From: Hyphomicrobiales bacterium
GTDB lineage: Bacteria > Pseudomonadota > Alphaproteobacteria > Rhizobiales > Phreatobacteraceae
Length of the DNA stretch: 64,000 nucleotides
Assembly (NCBI GenBank): GCA_017304475.1
Contig: JAFKKV010000010.1
Coordinates: forward strand, 124,001 to 188,000
Direction of reading: 5' to 3'
Made by a program: the position numbers and the translations under genes. The notes below the pieces were generated by a model. That model made no database searches, had not been told where the DNA came from, and saw nothing but the letters and a program-made list of their open reading frames with translations. Positions within the stretch are counted from its first letter, which is position 1, and each line of letters opens with the position of its first letter. Shown one piece after another: positions 19,299 through 28,778 of this stretch.

Positions 19299-19430
19299 TG
19301 GTCGCGGCAATAAGGGGGGGCGATGATCAATTGCAGCGACCGGATATTAAAACCCACGGAAGCGACATCGGTTCCCCGCGCCATCCAAAAATCGGCATGG
19401 CGGCGGGATTTGAGACCATGCCCGTCACGT
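19270..19430 (-). ncRNA. Candidate small RNA or leader RNA ending in the terminator
   Basis: Between the caspase gene and threonine aldolase (485 bases without a clear gene), the minus strand reads through a less GC-rich segment with a TTTTAATATCC stretch. It can pair GGGG..CGATG (about 19369-19380) with CATCG..CCCC (about 19314-19325) around a 40-base interior and then reaches a perfect terminator. A 30-codon open frame (MVSNPAAMPIFGW..., ending SGRCN) lies in the same segment and could be a leader peptide. No known RNA family was recognised: tmRNA, 6S and SRP RNA signatures were looked for and not found. The 5' end is a guess. Confidence 0.3.
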
Positions 19431-19590
19431 GAGCCGCGGGATCGAAGGGCCTCGCCGCCTCCCCTGCGCCGCGCCGATGCCTGCCGCGCGCCGCGGACGC
19501 CCTCGGCGCGATTGACGATGGCCCGGCCCGCCCCGACAATCACCCCCGCCGGTTCGCCCCGTCGCACCTCCACAATCCGAGAGCAGCAGA

Positions 19591-20655
19591 ATGGTCCACG
19601 CCCCCGCGCGCGCCGCAGCCGGCAGCCCCTCAATCCGCATCAATCTCTATTCGGACACCCAGACCAGGCCGACGACGGCCATGAAGAACGCCATGATGGC
19701 AGCCGAGGTCGGCGACGAGCAGCATGGCGACGACCCCACAGTGGACCGCCTCTGCGACCGCATGGCCCAGCTCCTCGGCAAGGAAGCGGCAATCTTCCTG
19801 CCCTCCGGCACCATGTGCAATGTCGTCGCGCTCAACACCCATTGCCGCGCCGGCGACGAGGTGCTGGCCCACGAGACCGCCCATATCCTGACCAGCGAGG
19901 GCGGCAGCCACGCGGCGATCGCCGGCGTGCAGATCAACGCCCTCAGGGGCCCCCGCGGCCTGTTCGACGCCGATACGCTGCGCGCGGCGATCCGTGCGCG
20001 CACCCGTTACGCGCCGCCGCAGACCCTGCTGGAAATCGAGCAGACCGCCAATATCGGCGGCGGCGCCATCTGGCCGCTGGCGACGCTCGGCGAGCTGACT
20101 GCGATCGCCCGCAGCGAAGGCTGGGCCACCCATATGGACGGTGCGCGCCTGATGAATGCCTGCATCGCCTCCGGTATCAAGCCGGCCGACATGTGCGCGG
20201 GCTTCGACAGCGTCTGGCTCGACTTCACCAAGGGGCTCGGCGCCCCGCTCGGCGCTGTGCTCGCCGGTTCGCACGACTTCATCGGCCGGGCCTGGCGCTG
20301 GAAGCAGCGTCTCGGCGGCTCGATGCGGCAAGCCGGCATCTGCGCGGCCGCCTGCCTTTACGCGCTCGACCACAATGTCGAGCGGCTGGCCGACGACCAT
20401 GCCAATGCACGCAGCCTGGCGGCGGGCCTCAGGCGCCTGCCCGGCGTCGATGTCGAAGAGCCCGACACCAATCTGGTCTTCTTCGACGTGGTCCGGGCCG
20501 GAACCACGGCGCCGGCGCTGCAGGCGGCGCTACGCGCCGAGGGCATCGCGACGAGCGTGCTTGGCGGACGCATGCGCGCCTGTACCCATCTCGACGTCTC
20601 CGCGCCGATGATCGAGGAGACCATCGCCGCGATCGGCCGGATCATCGGACGCTAG
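19591..20655 (+). CDS. ltaE: Low-specificity L-threonine aldolase
   Basis: 354-residue PLP enzyme of the beta-eliminating lyase/threonine aldolase family, cleaving L-threonine or allo-threonine to glycine and acetaldehyde. The Schiff-base lysine is K214 in DFTKGLGAP, the cofactor aspartate D183 in HMDGARLMNA, and the N-terminal motif is YSDTQTRPT at about residue 20. The first 15 residues are unconserved, so the real start may be internal, but an AG-rich ribosome-binding site (GAGAGCAGCAG) precedes this ATG. It is a stand-alone gene convergent with the glycan operon. Confidence 0.92.
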   Translation: MVHAPARAAAGSPSIRINLYSDTQTRPTTAMKNAMMAAEVGDEQHGDDPTVDRLCDRMAQLLGKEAAIFLPSGTMCNVVALNTHCRAGDEVLAHETAHILTSEGGSHAAIAGVQINALRGPRGLFDADTLRAAIRARTRYAPPQTLLEIEQTANIGGGAIWPLATLGELTAIARSEGWATHMDGARLMNACIASGIKPADMCAGFDSVWLDFTKGLGAPLGAVLAGSHDFIGRAWRWKQRLGGSMRQAGICAAACLYALDHNVERLADDHANARSLAAGLRRLPGVDVEEPDTNLVFFDVVRAGTTAPALQAALRAEGIATSVLGGRMRACTHLDVSAPMIEETIAAIGRIIGR

Positions 20656-20745
20656 GAGCCCTGCGCGGTCGTCGCCGGCCGGAGGCGACAAAAGGATCTC
20701 CGGTGCGCCACGGCCTGCCTGCAGCCCACCGGGTGGCCGGCCCTT

Positions 20746-21696
20746 TCACACGCCGGCCGCGCGCAGCTCGCCATCCAGGTGGGCGATGGTCCGGCCAAGC
20801 CCTTCGGACAAGGATATGCTCGGCCGCCAGTCCAGCAGGGCGGCCGCCATTGCGATGTCGGGTTGGCGCTGTTTCGGATCGTCTCCGGGCAAGGCGACAT
20901 GGACGATGCGGGATCGCGAGCCGGTCATGTCGATGATCCGCTTGGCCAGATCGAGAACCGTTATCTGCTCCGGATTGCCGAGATTGACCGGGCCCGTGAT
21001 CGGATCGCCGCTGTCCATCAGGCGGACGAACCCCGATATCATGTCGTCGACATAACAGAACGATCGTGTCTGCCTGCCGTCGCCATAGACCGTGATCGCT
21101 TCGCCGCGCAAAGCCTGGACGATGAAATTGGACACCACCCGTCCGTCGTCCGCCCGCATATTGGGGCCGTAGGTATTGAAAATGCGCGCAATCTTGATGC
21201 GCAACCCGTGCTGGCGCCAATAGTCGAAGACGAGCGTTTCGGCGCAGCGTTTCGCTTCATTGTAGCAGGCGCGAACGCCGATCGGATTGACGTTGCCCCA
21301 ATAGGTCTCGGATTGCGGGCTTGCGGCTGGATCGCCATAGATTTCCGAGGTGGATGCCTGAAAAATCCTGGCCCGCTGACGCTTGGCAAGCTCCAGCATC
21401 GCGATCGCACCGAGCACGCTCGTCTTCGTCGTCATGATCGGGTCGCGCTGATAGCTCAGCGGCGAAGCCGGGCAGGCAAGGTTGTAGATTTCATCGACGC
21501 CGGCCTCCAAAGGGTCCGTCACGTCCTGACATTTCAACGCGAACCGGGCATTGGCCAGGAGTGGTTCGACATTGGCTTTCGTACCGGTCGAGAAATTGTC
21601 CAGGCACAGTACGTGATGCCCGGCTTCGACGAGGTGTCGGCAGAGGTGGGAGCCGAGAAACCCGGCCCCTCCGGTCACCAGGATCCGCTTCGTCAC
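20746..21696 (-). CDS. UDP-glucuronate decarboxylase-like SDR (UDP-xylose synthase)
   Basis: 316-residue extended short-chain dehydrogenase. The NAD-binding GGAGFLG is at 9-15 and the catalytic Y145xxxK149 in [16 protein letters not shown] near 115 and NTYGPNMR near 175 are characteristic of UDP-glucuronate decarboxylases. The reaction is UDP-glucuronate to UDP-xylose plus CO2, feeding pentose into surface polysaccharide. It is the last gene of a four-gene minus-strand operon and overlaps the upstream methyltransferase by four bases (ATGA-type coupling). A dTDP-glucose 4,6-dehydratase or other NDP-sugar epimerase is a less likely alternative because of the UXS-like motifs. Confidence 0.85.
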   Translation of the reverse strand: MTKRILVTGGAGFLGSHLCRHLVEAGHHVLCLDNFSTGTKANVEPLLANARFALKCQDVTDPLEAGVDEIYNLACPASPLSYQRDPIMTTKTSVLGAIAMLELAKRQRARIFQASTSEIYGDPAASPQSETYWGNVNPIGVRACYNEAKRCAETLVFDYWRQHGLRIKIARIFNTYGPNMRADDGRVVSNFIVQALRGEAITVYGDGRQTRSFCYVDDMISGFVRLMDSGDPITGPVNLGNPEQITVLDLAKRIIDMTGSRSRIVHVALPGDDPKQRQPDIAMAAALLDWRPSISLSEGLGRTIAHLDGELRAAGV

Positions 21697-22316
21697 GACG
21701 CCGGCCTCGATGTTTCACGGGCCTTTTCGATGATCAGCTGATAGTCCCGGTGCAACTCGCGGTATTGGCCGGCCTGCCGCAGAAGGAATGCGTCGACGCC
21801 CGGCTTGGGCCGGTCCGCCTCGTCCGCAAAGAAGGTCCATTCATAGTCGTCGAAGATCACGATCCCGCCGGGATTCATCATCGGCCAGCACGAGGTTGCG
21901 TCCGCCAGGACATCCGCGCTGCGGTGGCTGCCGTCGATATAGGCCAGGTCGAAGCGACGTCCCTCTGCACCGAGCCGCGCCAGGGCACGAGACGACGTGT
22001 CCTTGATCTTTTGCACGCGCCCGCCGAATTCGGCGAGGTTGCTGTCGAAGCGCTGCTCGACATGGGGCAGCTCGACCCGCCACTTGTCACGCAACAGGTG
22101 CTCGGTGCTCCCGAGAAACGTGTCGATGCAGGTCAATCGGCCGTTCCGGAAATATTGCAGAAAGAAAATGGCGGACCGCCCCTCCCAGGAACCGATTTCC
22201 AGGACCTCCAACGGTTCAGCACGGCGCGCCTCGAGCAGTGATGCCCATGTGTGAAAGAAGCGAGACGTCCAGTCGGTCGAGAAACTCTTTCCCGAGAACC
22301 ATGCGGAAAATTCCAT
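21693..22316 (-). CDS. Class I SAM-dependent methyltransferase
   Basis: 207 residues of the Methyltransf_24 type. Motif I reads [15 protein letters not shown] (about residue 40). An acidic SAM-ribose position is in CIDTF, YIDGSHR is near 125, and [11 protein letters not shown] near 155. Such enzymes in glycan clusters methylate sugars or polysaccharide ends; the acceptor is not known. It is the third gene of the sulfotransferase-GT2-methyltransferase-SDR operon and its end is translationally coupled to the SDR. Confidence 0.85.
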   Translation of the reverse strand: MEFSAWFSGKSFSTDWTSRFFHTWASLLEARRAEPLEVLEIGSWEGRSAIFFLQYFRNGRLTCIDTFLGSTEHLLRDKWRVELPHVEQRFDSNLAEFGGRVQKIKDTSSRALARLGAEGRRFDLAYIDGSHRSADVLADATSCWPMMNPGGIVIFDDYEWTFFADEADRPKPGVDAFLLRQAGQYRELHRDYQLIIEKARETSRPAS

Positions 22317-22371
22317 ATGTCCTGCGTCCTTGATCCAGGCGGTGGCGGCGGCGCATTCGATCGGCGCTCGC

Positions 22372-23499
22372 TCAATCTATGCGCGAACGCGCCAGCAATG
22401 TCGTGGCCGACCGCCATTTCATTCTGAATGCATGGCCCAGGCGGCCGGAGGCAGCGGCAATCGCGGCGCGCCGGTCGATCGCTCCGCACAGGCGGCAGAT
22501 CGTCAGCATCTCCTGCAGATCATCGGGAGGGCTGGCCAATATGCGTGCGACGATGCCCCGCCCGAGCCGACGCAGGGCCTCCGCCTCGCCGGCGGTCGCA
22601 CCGGCCCCGTGACTGAGCATGAATGCCCGCAACACGGTCAGGATCGGGCGATAGGCCGCCGCTCGTCGCTCGGGACTGATATCGGATCCGCGCAAGAACT
22701 GGCTCACGCTGCGGGCGACGACATCGTCATAGAGATCGTAGGTCAGCCCTAGCCGCCGCCACGATTCTTCGCGGATCTTGTGCGTGCGGCTTCGCGGATT
22801 TTTCGTCAGATGTGTCGCCGTCAAGCCGCGCGGGTTCTCGCGATACCGCGTCAGGGGCTCGGCGAGATTGCGCGCCCTGCAGAGCGACAGCATGTGGAAC
22901 CACAAATAGTGGTCCTGCGAGACCAGCTCGGTGGCGATATAGCGTCCGGCCGCTTCGAAACCGCTACGGCGGAATGCGACCGCCGAGTGATAAAATGGAT
23001 TGTGGAACAGGATCGTCCATCGGATTTCCAGATCGGTCTCCGGCATCGGCTGCACGCGCAAGACCTGGTCGGCCTCGTCGATCAAGGTCACCGCACTGCC
23101 GACCAGGCCGAGCCCAGAATCCTCGGCGAGCGCCGCGACCAGGCGCCCGACCCGCGTCGGTTCGGCGATGTCGTCCGCATCCAGACGAACGATGATATCG
23201 CCCCGTGCGATATCGATGCCGCGATTGGCCGCCGCGGCAGTGCCGATATTGGTCGGGTTGACGACGATGCGGATGCGCGGGTCGCGCCGTGCCAGCGCAT
23301 CGAATCTCGCATCCTCGCCCGTTCCATCATCGACAATGATGAGCTCGAGGTCGCGAAATTCCTGGCCGAGGACGCTGTCGACCGCGGCATCGAGGAAACG
23401 AAAATCATTGTAGACGGTCATGACGACCGACGCGCCCGGCACACCGGACGGCACAGTGATCGGTTCGAGTGTCACATTGCCATCCCTGTTTGTCGGCAC
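22372..23499 (-). CDS. Family 2 glycosyltransferase
   Basis: 375-residue inverting GT-A glycosyltransferase. The fold starts SVVMTVYNDFRFLDAAVDS (about residue 24). The nucleotide-binding IIVDDGTGED and the metal-binding RLDADDIAEPTR (DAD/DD) are intact. It should add a sugar from an NDP donor to a growing surface glycan or glycolipid in the cytoplasm. The start is uncertain: the GTG used here has a poor ribosome-binding site, whereas a GTG eight codons later is preceded by AGGGA. The sulfotransferase gene ends 39 bases upstream. Confidence 0.88.
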   Translation of the reverse strand: MPTNRDGNVTLEPITVPSGVPGASVVMTVYNDFRFLDAAVDSVLGQEFRDLELIIVDDGTGEDARFDALARRDPRIRIVVNPTNIGTAAAANRGIDIARGDIIVRLDADDIAEPTRVGRLVAALAEDSGLGLVGSAVTLIDEADQVLRVQPMPETDLEIRWTILFHNPFYHSAVAFRRSGFEAAGRYIATELVSQDHYLWFHMLSLCRARNLAEPLTRYRENPRGLTATHLTKNPRSRTHKIREESWRRLGLTYDLYDDVVARSVSQFLRGSDISPERRAAAYRPILTVLRAFMLSHGAGATAGEAEALRRLGRGIVARILASPPDDLQEMLTICRLCGAIDRRAAIAAASGRLGHAFRMKWRSATTLLARSRID

Positions 23500-23538
23500 G
23501 ACCGGCGGCGCCCCTCTCTTTGGGCGAAATATCCGGGT

Positions 23539-24618
23539 CTATTGACGGGAGGTCCCGAGCACGCGGTCAAGCTCATTCGCGCGCGTCTCCTGGGCCCGGG
23601 CATAGCGCAGCGCTTCGTCGCGGCTCTGCTCGAGGGACCTGGCATAGGCCGTGGCCTCGGTGATCATGGAATCACGCGCCCGGATCTCCCGATCGAACAA
23701 GCGGTGCGCGCCGGCGAGCTCCTGGCGGAGCTTGGCGAGCTCACTCTCTTTCACCAGGGCATAGGCGCCGAATAACTCTTCCGCGGCGGCGATCGTCCTG
23801 GCCGCCGCATCGAATGACACGGACCTCGCCTCCGGATCGCCGACCGCTTGCTCGAGATCCTCGTGGACACCTGAAACCAGGTTCGAAATTCGAACGCGGC
23901 CATCGGCCGAGGCCACCGATACGATATCGCGATGGTCCGAATCGAGGAAACGATCGATGTCGAGATCCGCGGCGCCGGCACGCGGCCAGCTGATATCGAG
24001 CTGTTGACCGATGCGCGCCATCTCGCCGCGCCAATCGGCAAGCAGCCTGTCGAACGATACGAACGAACGCCTTTGCCCGCGCGTATGCCTCTCGGCCGCC
24101 AACATATAGCGCAGCCACACCGCGACACCCTGGCCCAAGGGCAGCACATGACCGCTGCGGAGGTGATGTTCGCGCACCTCCAGGGAAGCAGCCACGGCCA
24201 TCGGGCTGCGAAACGGTATGACGAAGCGTGGATCGATCCCAAGCCGGCCAAAGGCTGCGACCCAGAGCGGCACGAACAACGACAGGCGCGGATCTTTCAG
24301 GACGAAAAGATCCGAGGCGGAATATTCCTGGCGAACCAAGGCCTCGATGCGATCGATCCAGATTTTCGCGGCCGCGCTGTCGAACCATGCGTCCGGAAAA
24401 TTCACGGGCGAATAAATATCCGACTGGAGCTCGGCGAGCATCTCGTTGTGCACGTCCTGCGCCGCACGCGATTCCCAATGTCCCAGTTCATTGCCGATGC
24501 CGGCGGGGATGAGATGATGCGCGAGATCGGCGCCGAGCAGATTGACGACACGCGTCAGAGCCGACGTCCCGCTTCGATGCATCCCGGCGACGACGATGGC
24601 TTTCCGTTTCGCCGACAT
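23539..24618 (-). CDS. Sulfotransferase with C-terminal coiled coil
   Basis: 359 residues. The 5'-phosphosulfate-binding loop AGMHRSGTSAL lies at the N-terminus (about residue 12), and the 3'-phosphate-binding region includes VIPFRSPMAVAAS near 145. The enzyme would move sulfate from PAPS onto a glycan or lipid. The C-terminal 65 residues (KLRQELAGAH through NELDRVLG) are heptad-like and predict a coiled coil, seen in other rhizobial sulfotransferase-family proteins. The ATG was chosen over an in-frame TTG 12 codons upstream. It is the first gene of the minus-strand glycan operon, divergent from another glycosyltransferase. Confidence 0.85.
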   Translation of the reverse strand: MSAKRKAIVVAGMHRSGTSALTRVVNLLGADLAHHLIPAGIGNELGHWESRAAQDVHNEMLAELQSDIYSPVNFPDAWFDSAAAKIWIDRIEALVRQEYSASDLFVLKDPRLSLFVPLWVAAFGRLGIDPRFVIPFRSPMAVAASLEVREHHLRSGHVLPLGQGVAVWLRYMLAAERHTRGQRRSFVSFDRLLADWRGEMARIGQQLDISWPRAGAADLDIDRFLDSDHRDIVSVASADGRVRISNLVSGVHEDLEQAVGDPEARSVSFDAAARTIAAAEELFGAYALVKESELAKLRQELAGAHRLFDREIRARDSMITEATAYARSLEQSRDEALRYARAQETRANELDRVLGTSRQ

Positions 24619-24747
24619 TTCGTGAATTTGTCCCCTTGCTTGAGGTTTGCGCAAAGTTTAGTGGCGGTCGTGATGGCCGACAAGGCGGCTCTTTCGGTCT
24701 GAGCTTGCAACAGGGCGCGTCATCGCGAAACGCGAGTGACTAAAATC

Positions 24748-25719
24748 ATGCTGCGAATGGACAGGCCCGACGCTCTCGGAAGCAGTGGGAACGACGTTGA
24801 GTTCGTGCTGATCGCCGAGGCCGGCGCGCTCGCAGCGCAAGCGCTCATGCTGTGCGCCAGCATCCGTACGTTCGGCGGGGCGTTTTCGCGATCGCGCATA
24901 ACGGTGGTATCGCCGCGGGCGAACCGCCGCCCTTCACCGGCGACGATCCGGGCGATCGAGCAATTGCAGGCTGAATACCTGGCGCTCGAAATCGATAGCT
25001 GCTGCCCCGATTACGGAACCTCCTACCGGATACATGCCGCCGCGTGGATCGAACGCCGCGCGGGGCCCGCCATCATCATTCAGCTCGATAGCGATACGAT
25101 TTTTGTCTCCGATCCCGACCCATCCCTGTTCGATTGCGACGCGGCGGCCCGCCCGGTCGACGTCAAGGGAATGTGCACCACGGGCGACGGAGATCCGTTC
25201 GACCCTTATTGGCGAAAGCTCTGCGCGCTGGCGAATGTCGAATATGATCAATTGCCCGTGATACGCACGACGGTCGATCGGCTCGCTGTCAGGGCAAGCT
25301 ACAATGGCGGCTTCCTCACGGCCCGCAGGTCATTGGGCTTGTTTGGGCGAACCGAGGACATCTTTCGAAAGCTCGTAGCCGAGCGTCTGTATTCGTGGAC
25401 GGCCGATGGCCCGCTCATGCGGACCGGCACAGGCTTCCTGCGCGGAGCCGCCACCTCCTATTGGGGCACGAGCCAGGCTGCTTTCTCGCTGGCCGCAGTC
25501 GCCGGAAACCATCAGGTGCGGCTCTTGCCGCCGACCTATAATTTTCCCTGGCATTCGCTGAACGACCATTCCGACGCGATCCCGCGGCCGCTGGTCCACC
25601 TGCATTATCATTGGCTGTTTGCCGAACCCGGCGCCCCTGGCCTCGCGGCCGACCCGCGGCTGGGCCTTTCGGACGATGTCGTCGAATGGCTCAAGGCACG
25701 GCTGCCGCTGCCGGCGTGA
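24748..25719 (+). CDS. GT-A-like putative glycosyltransferase
   Basis: About 323 residues, no family assigned with certainty. A hydrophobic strand leads into a DxD motif (LDSDTIF, about residue 114), followed by a YNGGFL segment near 190 and a late HLHYHW motif. This spacing fits a retaining GT-A nucleotide-sugar transferase (GT8-like). Start alternatives are a GTG four codons upstream and an ATG three codons downstream; the upstream GCGAG favours this ATG. Neighbours (sulfotransferase operon diverging, large glycosyltransferase downstream) support a role in surface glycan assembly. Confidence 0.7.
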   Translation: MLRMDRPDALGSSGNDVEFVLIAEAGALAAQALMLCASIRTFGGAFSRSRITVVSPRANRRPSPATIRAIEQLQAEYLALEIDSCCPDYGTSYRIHAAAWIERRAGPAIIIQLDSDTIFVSDPDPSLFDCDAAARPVDVKGMCTTGDGDPFDPYWRKLCALANVEYDQLPVIRTTVDRLAVRASYNGGFLTARRSLGLFGRTEDIFRKLVAERLYSWTADGPLMRTGTGFLRGAATSYWGTSQAAFSLAAVAGNHQVRLLPPTYNFPWHSLNDHSDAIPRPLVHLHYHWLFAEPGAPGLAADPRLGLSDDVVEWLKARLPLPA

Positions 25720-25927
25720 CGCACCGATCTGCCGACCCTTGCGTCATCCGGCGGATCATTTGCACGGATCCGACGAGTTTGTTTCAAACCCGTCCGTCGC
25801 CAGAGCGATAAGGAGGATGCATTTCCCGCCTTCCGCAGCTTCCCGCTCGCGCATGGTTCAATTGACCGGCTCGCTACCGCCGCGTAATTCACAGCTCCGA
25901 GCCGCGATAGCGTGAGATGCAAGATTA

Positions 25928-28591
25928 ATGACTGACCGAGGCCAACCGTCAAAATTCCGCTTCTTCACGATCTGCGCCTCGAATTACTTGGCCCACGCCA
26001 TTGTCCTCGGCCGGTCCGTCTCAGCCACTCACCCAGGGGCAAGGCTGACGGTATTCTTGCTGGACGCATTGCCGGAACGCCTGAGCGGCACCGAACATCT
26101 CGATATTGTCGCCGCCAGCACGATCATGCCGGTCGCCGATTGGCATCACTACCAATGCTTCTATGAGATCCTCGAACTCGCCACCAGCATCAAGCCCGCC
26201 TGCTTCCTGCAGGTGCTGGCGAGCGGGTGCGAGACGGCAATCTATCTCGACGCCGATATCCAGCTGTTCAAACCCCTCGATCGCGTCTTGTCGGCCATCG
26301 CCGACGGCCATGAAGTCGTTCTCACGCCTCATATTCTGACGCCCTTGCCGGCGGACGGCAGGCTGCCCGACGATCTCGCGATCATGCGGGCGGGCATCTA
26401 CAATCTGGGTTTTGCCGCCTTCGCCAATACCGAGCGCAGCCGCGCGGCCTTGCGCTGGTGGGAACGCCACCTGCGGACACTGGGGCTGGCCGACCTGGAG
26501 GCCGGCTTGTTCACGGATCAGAAATGGATCGATTTCATTCCCGCCTTCGTGCCGACGACGTCGGTCATCCGCGATCCCGGATACAATGCGGCCTATTGGA
26601 ATTTGCACGAGAGGATCGTGCGGGAAACCGACGACGGCTGGCGCGTCCTGTTTTCCGACGGAACCGAATTCGATCTGACATTCTTTCATTTCAGCGGCTT
26701 CAGCCCGTCCGTTGATATCCTTTCCAAACATGACAGCCGATTTCGGGCGCAACCGCCGGGTGACACCCGGCGGTTGCTTGCCCACTATGCCGCCGGGCTC
26801 AACGCGGCCGATGTCAATGGTTTCGCCGCGCGCGCCGTGGCAGCGCCGCGATTTGAGAACGGCGCCGCCTGGGACCCAGTTTGCCGGGCGCTGTATCGAA
26901 GCATCCTGGCCATCACACCCAGCTTCGGCGATCCGCTTTCCGGCAATGCCTTTCTTCGCCTGGCGGCCACCAACGACATTGGCGACCACTTGCCGCGCTA
27001 TCTGCGGACCCTTCTGGATCTCCGGCCCGACATAGCCCAGGCCTTTGACGACGGTCGCAAGCTGAAAAGCCTGGCCGCCTGGCTGTTCAATGATGGCGCC
27101 TCTCAGATCGACATCGATCCTGCCTTGCTGCGATACCTCGGCATCGACCGCCCCAGGCTGAGCCAGATTAATTACGTCGGCTATTTTCAATCCCATCTCG
27201 GCGTCGCGGAAGCCGCGCGCAACGCGGTGACGGCACTCGGAGCGGCCGAGCTCGATGTCGCGATTCACGATATTTCCCGATTGGCGGAAAGCCCCACGGG
27301 CAGCTACGCATTCGCGCATCGCGCCACGTCCGGCGCATCGAACGCGATAACGATCCTCGGCGTGAATGCGGATCAGACGCCCACCGTATTGGGCCGCCTT
27401 CCCGCCGATTTGCGCTCCTCTTTTCTCATCGGCTATTGGGCCTGGGAAACCCCGGATTTTCCGGAAGAATGGTGCGACCGTTTCGATCTGGTGGACGAGG
27501 TCTGGGTTGCATCGTCATTTGCCGCCGAAGCCGTGCGCGCGAAGGCCACGGTTCCGGTTTTCGTCGCTCCCTACCCGGTGTCGCCGCCGCGGCTGAAACC
27601 CGATCGGCCATGGCTTGTCGAGATCCAGCCGGAAATCAGGCCCGACGAATTCGTCTTTCTCTTCCTGTTCGACATCGCATCTGTTCCTTTCCGCAAGAAT
27701 CCCGACGGAGCCATCGCCGCCTTCAAGATGGCGTTCCGTCCGGACGAGCCGGTTCGTCTCGTCATCAAGACGCTCAACGGACACCGTGACCCGGAATTGC
27801 TGAAATCGCTCGAGGACATGGCCGCGGGACATCGCGTGACGATCTGGGACCGGGCGCTCGAGACACAGGATCGCTTTCGGCTTCTCGCCTCGGTCGACGC
27901 CTTCGTTTCGCTGCATCGGGCAGAAGGATTCGGCCTGTCGATCGCCGAGGCAATGGCCTTCGGTCTGCCGGTCGTGACGACGGGCTGGAGCGGCAATGTC
28001 GACTTCACCAACGCGGAGAACAGCGCTTCAGTTGCCTATGACCTGAAACCCATCGATCGGCAGCACGGACCTTACCCGGCCGGCACGCTGTGGGCGGAGC
28101 CCAGGCTCGACGATGCGGCCCGGCATATGAGACGCATTCGAGACGATGCAGCCTGGCGCGAGCGCATCGGCGCCGCCGCCGCCAGGACGATCGCGTCGCA
28201 ATTGTCTCCCGAAACGATTGGCGCCCAGATGAAGGCGCGGATCGAGCGCTTGTCCAGGTCGATGCGGACCGCCCATCATGCACCGGTCGACAAAGTCGCC
28301 GTGCGCGACGGATCTCCCCGCGTCCTGCTGACCAGCGCGGCATTTGGATTGGTGGCGAGCGATGTCATGCGCCGTCCCTTTTTCTACATTCAGCGCATTC
28401 CCCGGATGCCCCGGCTGTTGATTCAGGAAGGGTTCGGCTCCGCCTTCGGCCGCGTCGCGCGGTCGGCGCGTGGCCAGCAAGGCGAGCTGCCGGGGATCGT
28501 TTCATTGCGCTCCATTGTCCTGAAATTCACGCGCCTGCTGCGCAAGCTCGGGATTGGCGGGGGTGAGAAGAACATATGGCGACAGCCCTGA
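25928..28591 (+). CDS. Two-domain glycosyltransferase (GT-A + GT4-type GT-B fusion)
   Basis: 887 residues. The N-terminal part (1 to about 330) is a GT-A domain with DxD at 108-110 (YLDADIQLF), YNLGFAAF near 160 and TDQKWID near 200. The C-terminal part (about 410-800) is a GT-B domain of the GT4 type, with FRKNPDGAIAAFKMAF near 595 and the E-x7-E signature EGFGLSIAEAMAFG near 664. A tail of about 85 residues follows. One polypeptide could therefore add two sugars in sequence. It follows the smaller GT-A gene after about 208 bases and ends convergently with the flavin-dependent oxidoreductase. Confidence 0.85.
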   Translation: MTDRGQPSKFRFFTICASNYLAHAIVLGRSVSATHPGARLTVFLLDALPERLSGTEHLDIVAASTIMPVADWHHYQCFYEILELATSIKPACFLQVLASGCETAIYLDADIQLFKPLDRVLSAIADGHEVVLTPHILTPLPADGRLPDDLAIMRAGIYNLGFAAFANTERSRAALRWWERHLRTLGLADLEAGLFTDQKWIDFIPAFVPTTSVIRDPGYNAAYWNLHERIVRETDDGWRVLFSDGTEFDLTFFHFSGFSPSVDILSKHDSRFRAQPPGDTRRLLAHYAAGLNAADVNGFAARAVAAPRFENGAAWDPVCRALYRSILAITPSFGDPLSGNAFLRLAATNDIGDHLPRYLRTLLDLRPDIAQAFDDGRKLKSLAAWLFNDGASQIDIDPALLRYLGIDRPRLSQINYVGYFQSHLGVAEAARNAVTALGAAELDVAIHDISRLAESPTGSYAFAHRATSGASNAITILGVNADQTPTVLGRLPADLRSSFLIGYWAWETPDFPEEWCDRFDLVDEVWVASSFAAEAVRAKATVPVFVAPYPVSPPRLKPDRPWLVEIQPEIRPDEFVFLFLFDIASVPFRKNPDGAIAAFKMAFRPDEPVRLVIKTLNGHRDPELLKSLEDMAAGHRVTIWDRALETQDRFRLLASVDAFVSLHRAEGFGLSIAEAMAFGLPVVTTGWSGNVDFTNAENSASVAYDLKPIDRQHGPYPAGTLWAEPRLDDAARHMRRIRDDAAWRERIGAAAARTIASQLSPETIGAQMKARIERLSRSMRTAHHAPVDKVAVRDGSPRVLLTSAAFGLVASDVMRRPFFYIQRIPRMPRLLIQEGFGSAFGRVARSARGQQGELPGIVSLRSIVLKFTRLLRKLGIGGGEKNIWRQP

Positions 28592-28778
28592 CGGCCACTG
28601 CGCCCCGGGGCAAAGCGCCCGTCGCTTGAAGCGCCCATCGTTTCAACGGCGGTCGGCGCGCAGCGGCTTGCGCCGGAGACCATGACCGCATCCTGCTCCC
28701 GCCTGTCATCCAGCCGGACAGCTCTCGAGCCGGCAGCAAGCAGTGTTGGCGCAGCTGAAGTGAACCGCCGGCAATGCC

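Noticed and set aside
19370..19430. T-arm-like sequence GGTCTCAAATCCCGCC on the minus strand, considered as tRNA or tmRNA
   Set aside because: No acceptor stem, D-arm or anticodon arm could be paired around it, and the tmRNA tag-peptide pattern is absent.
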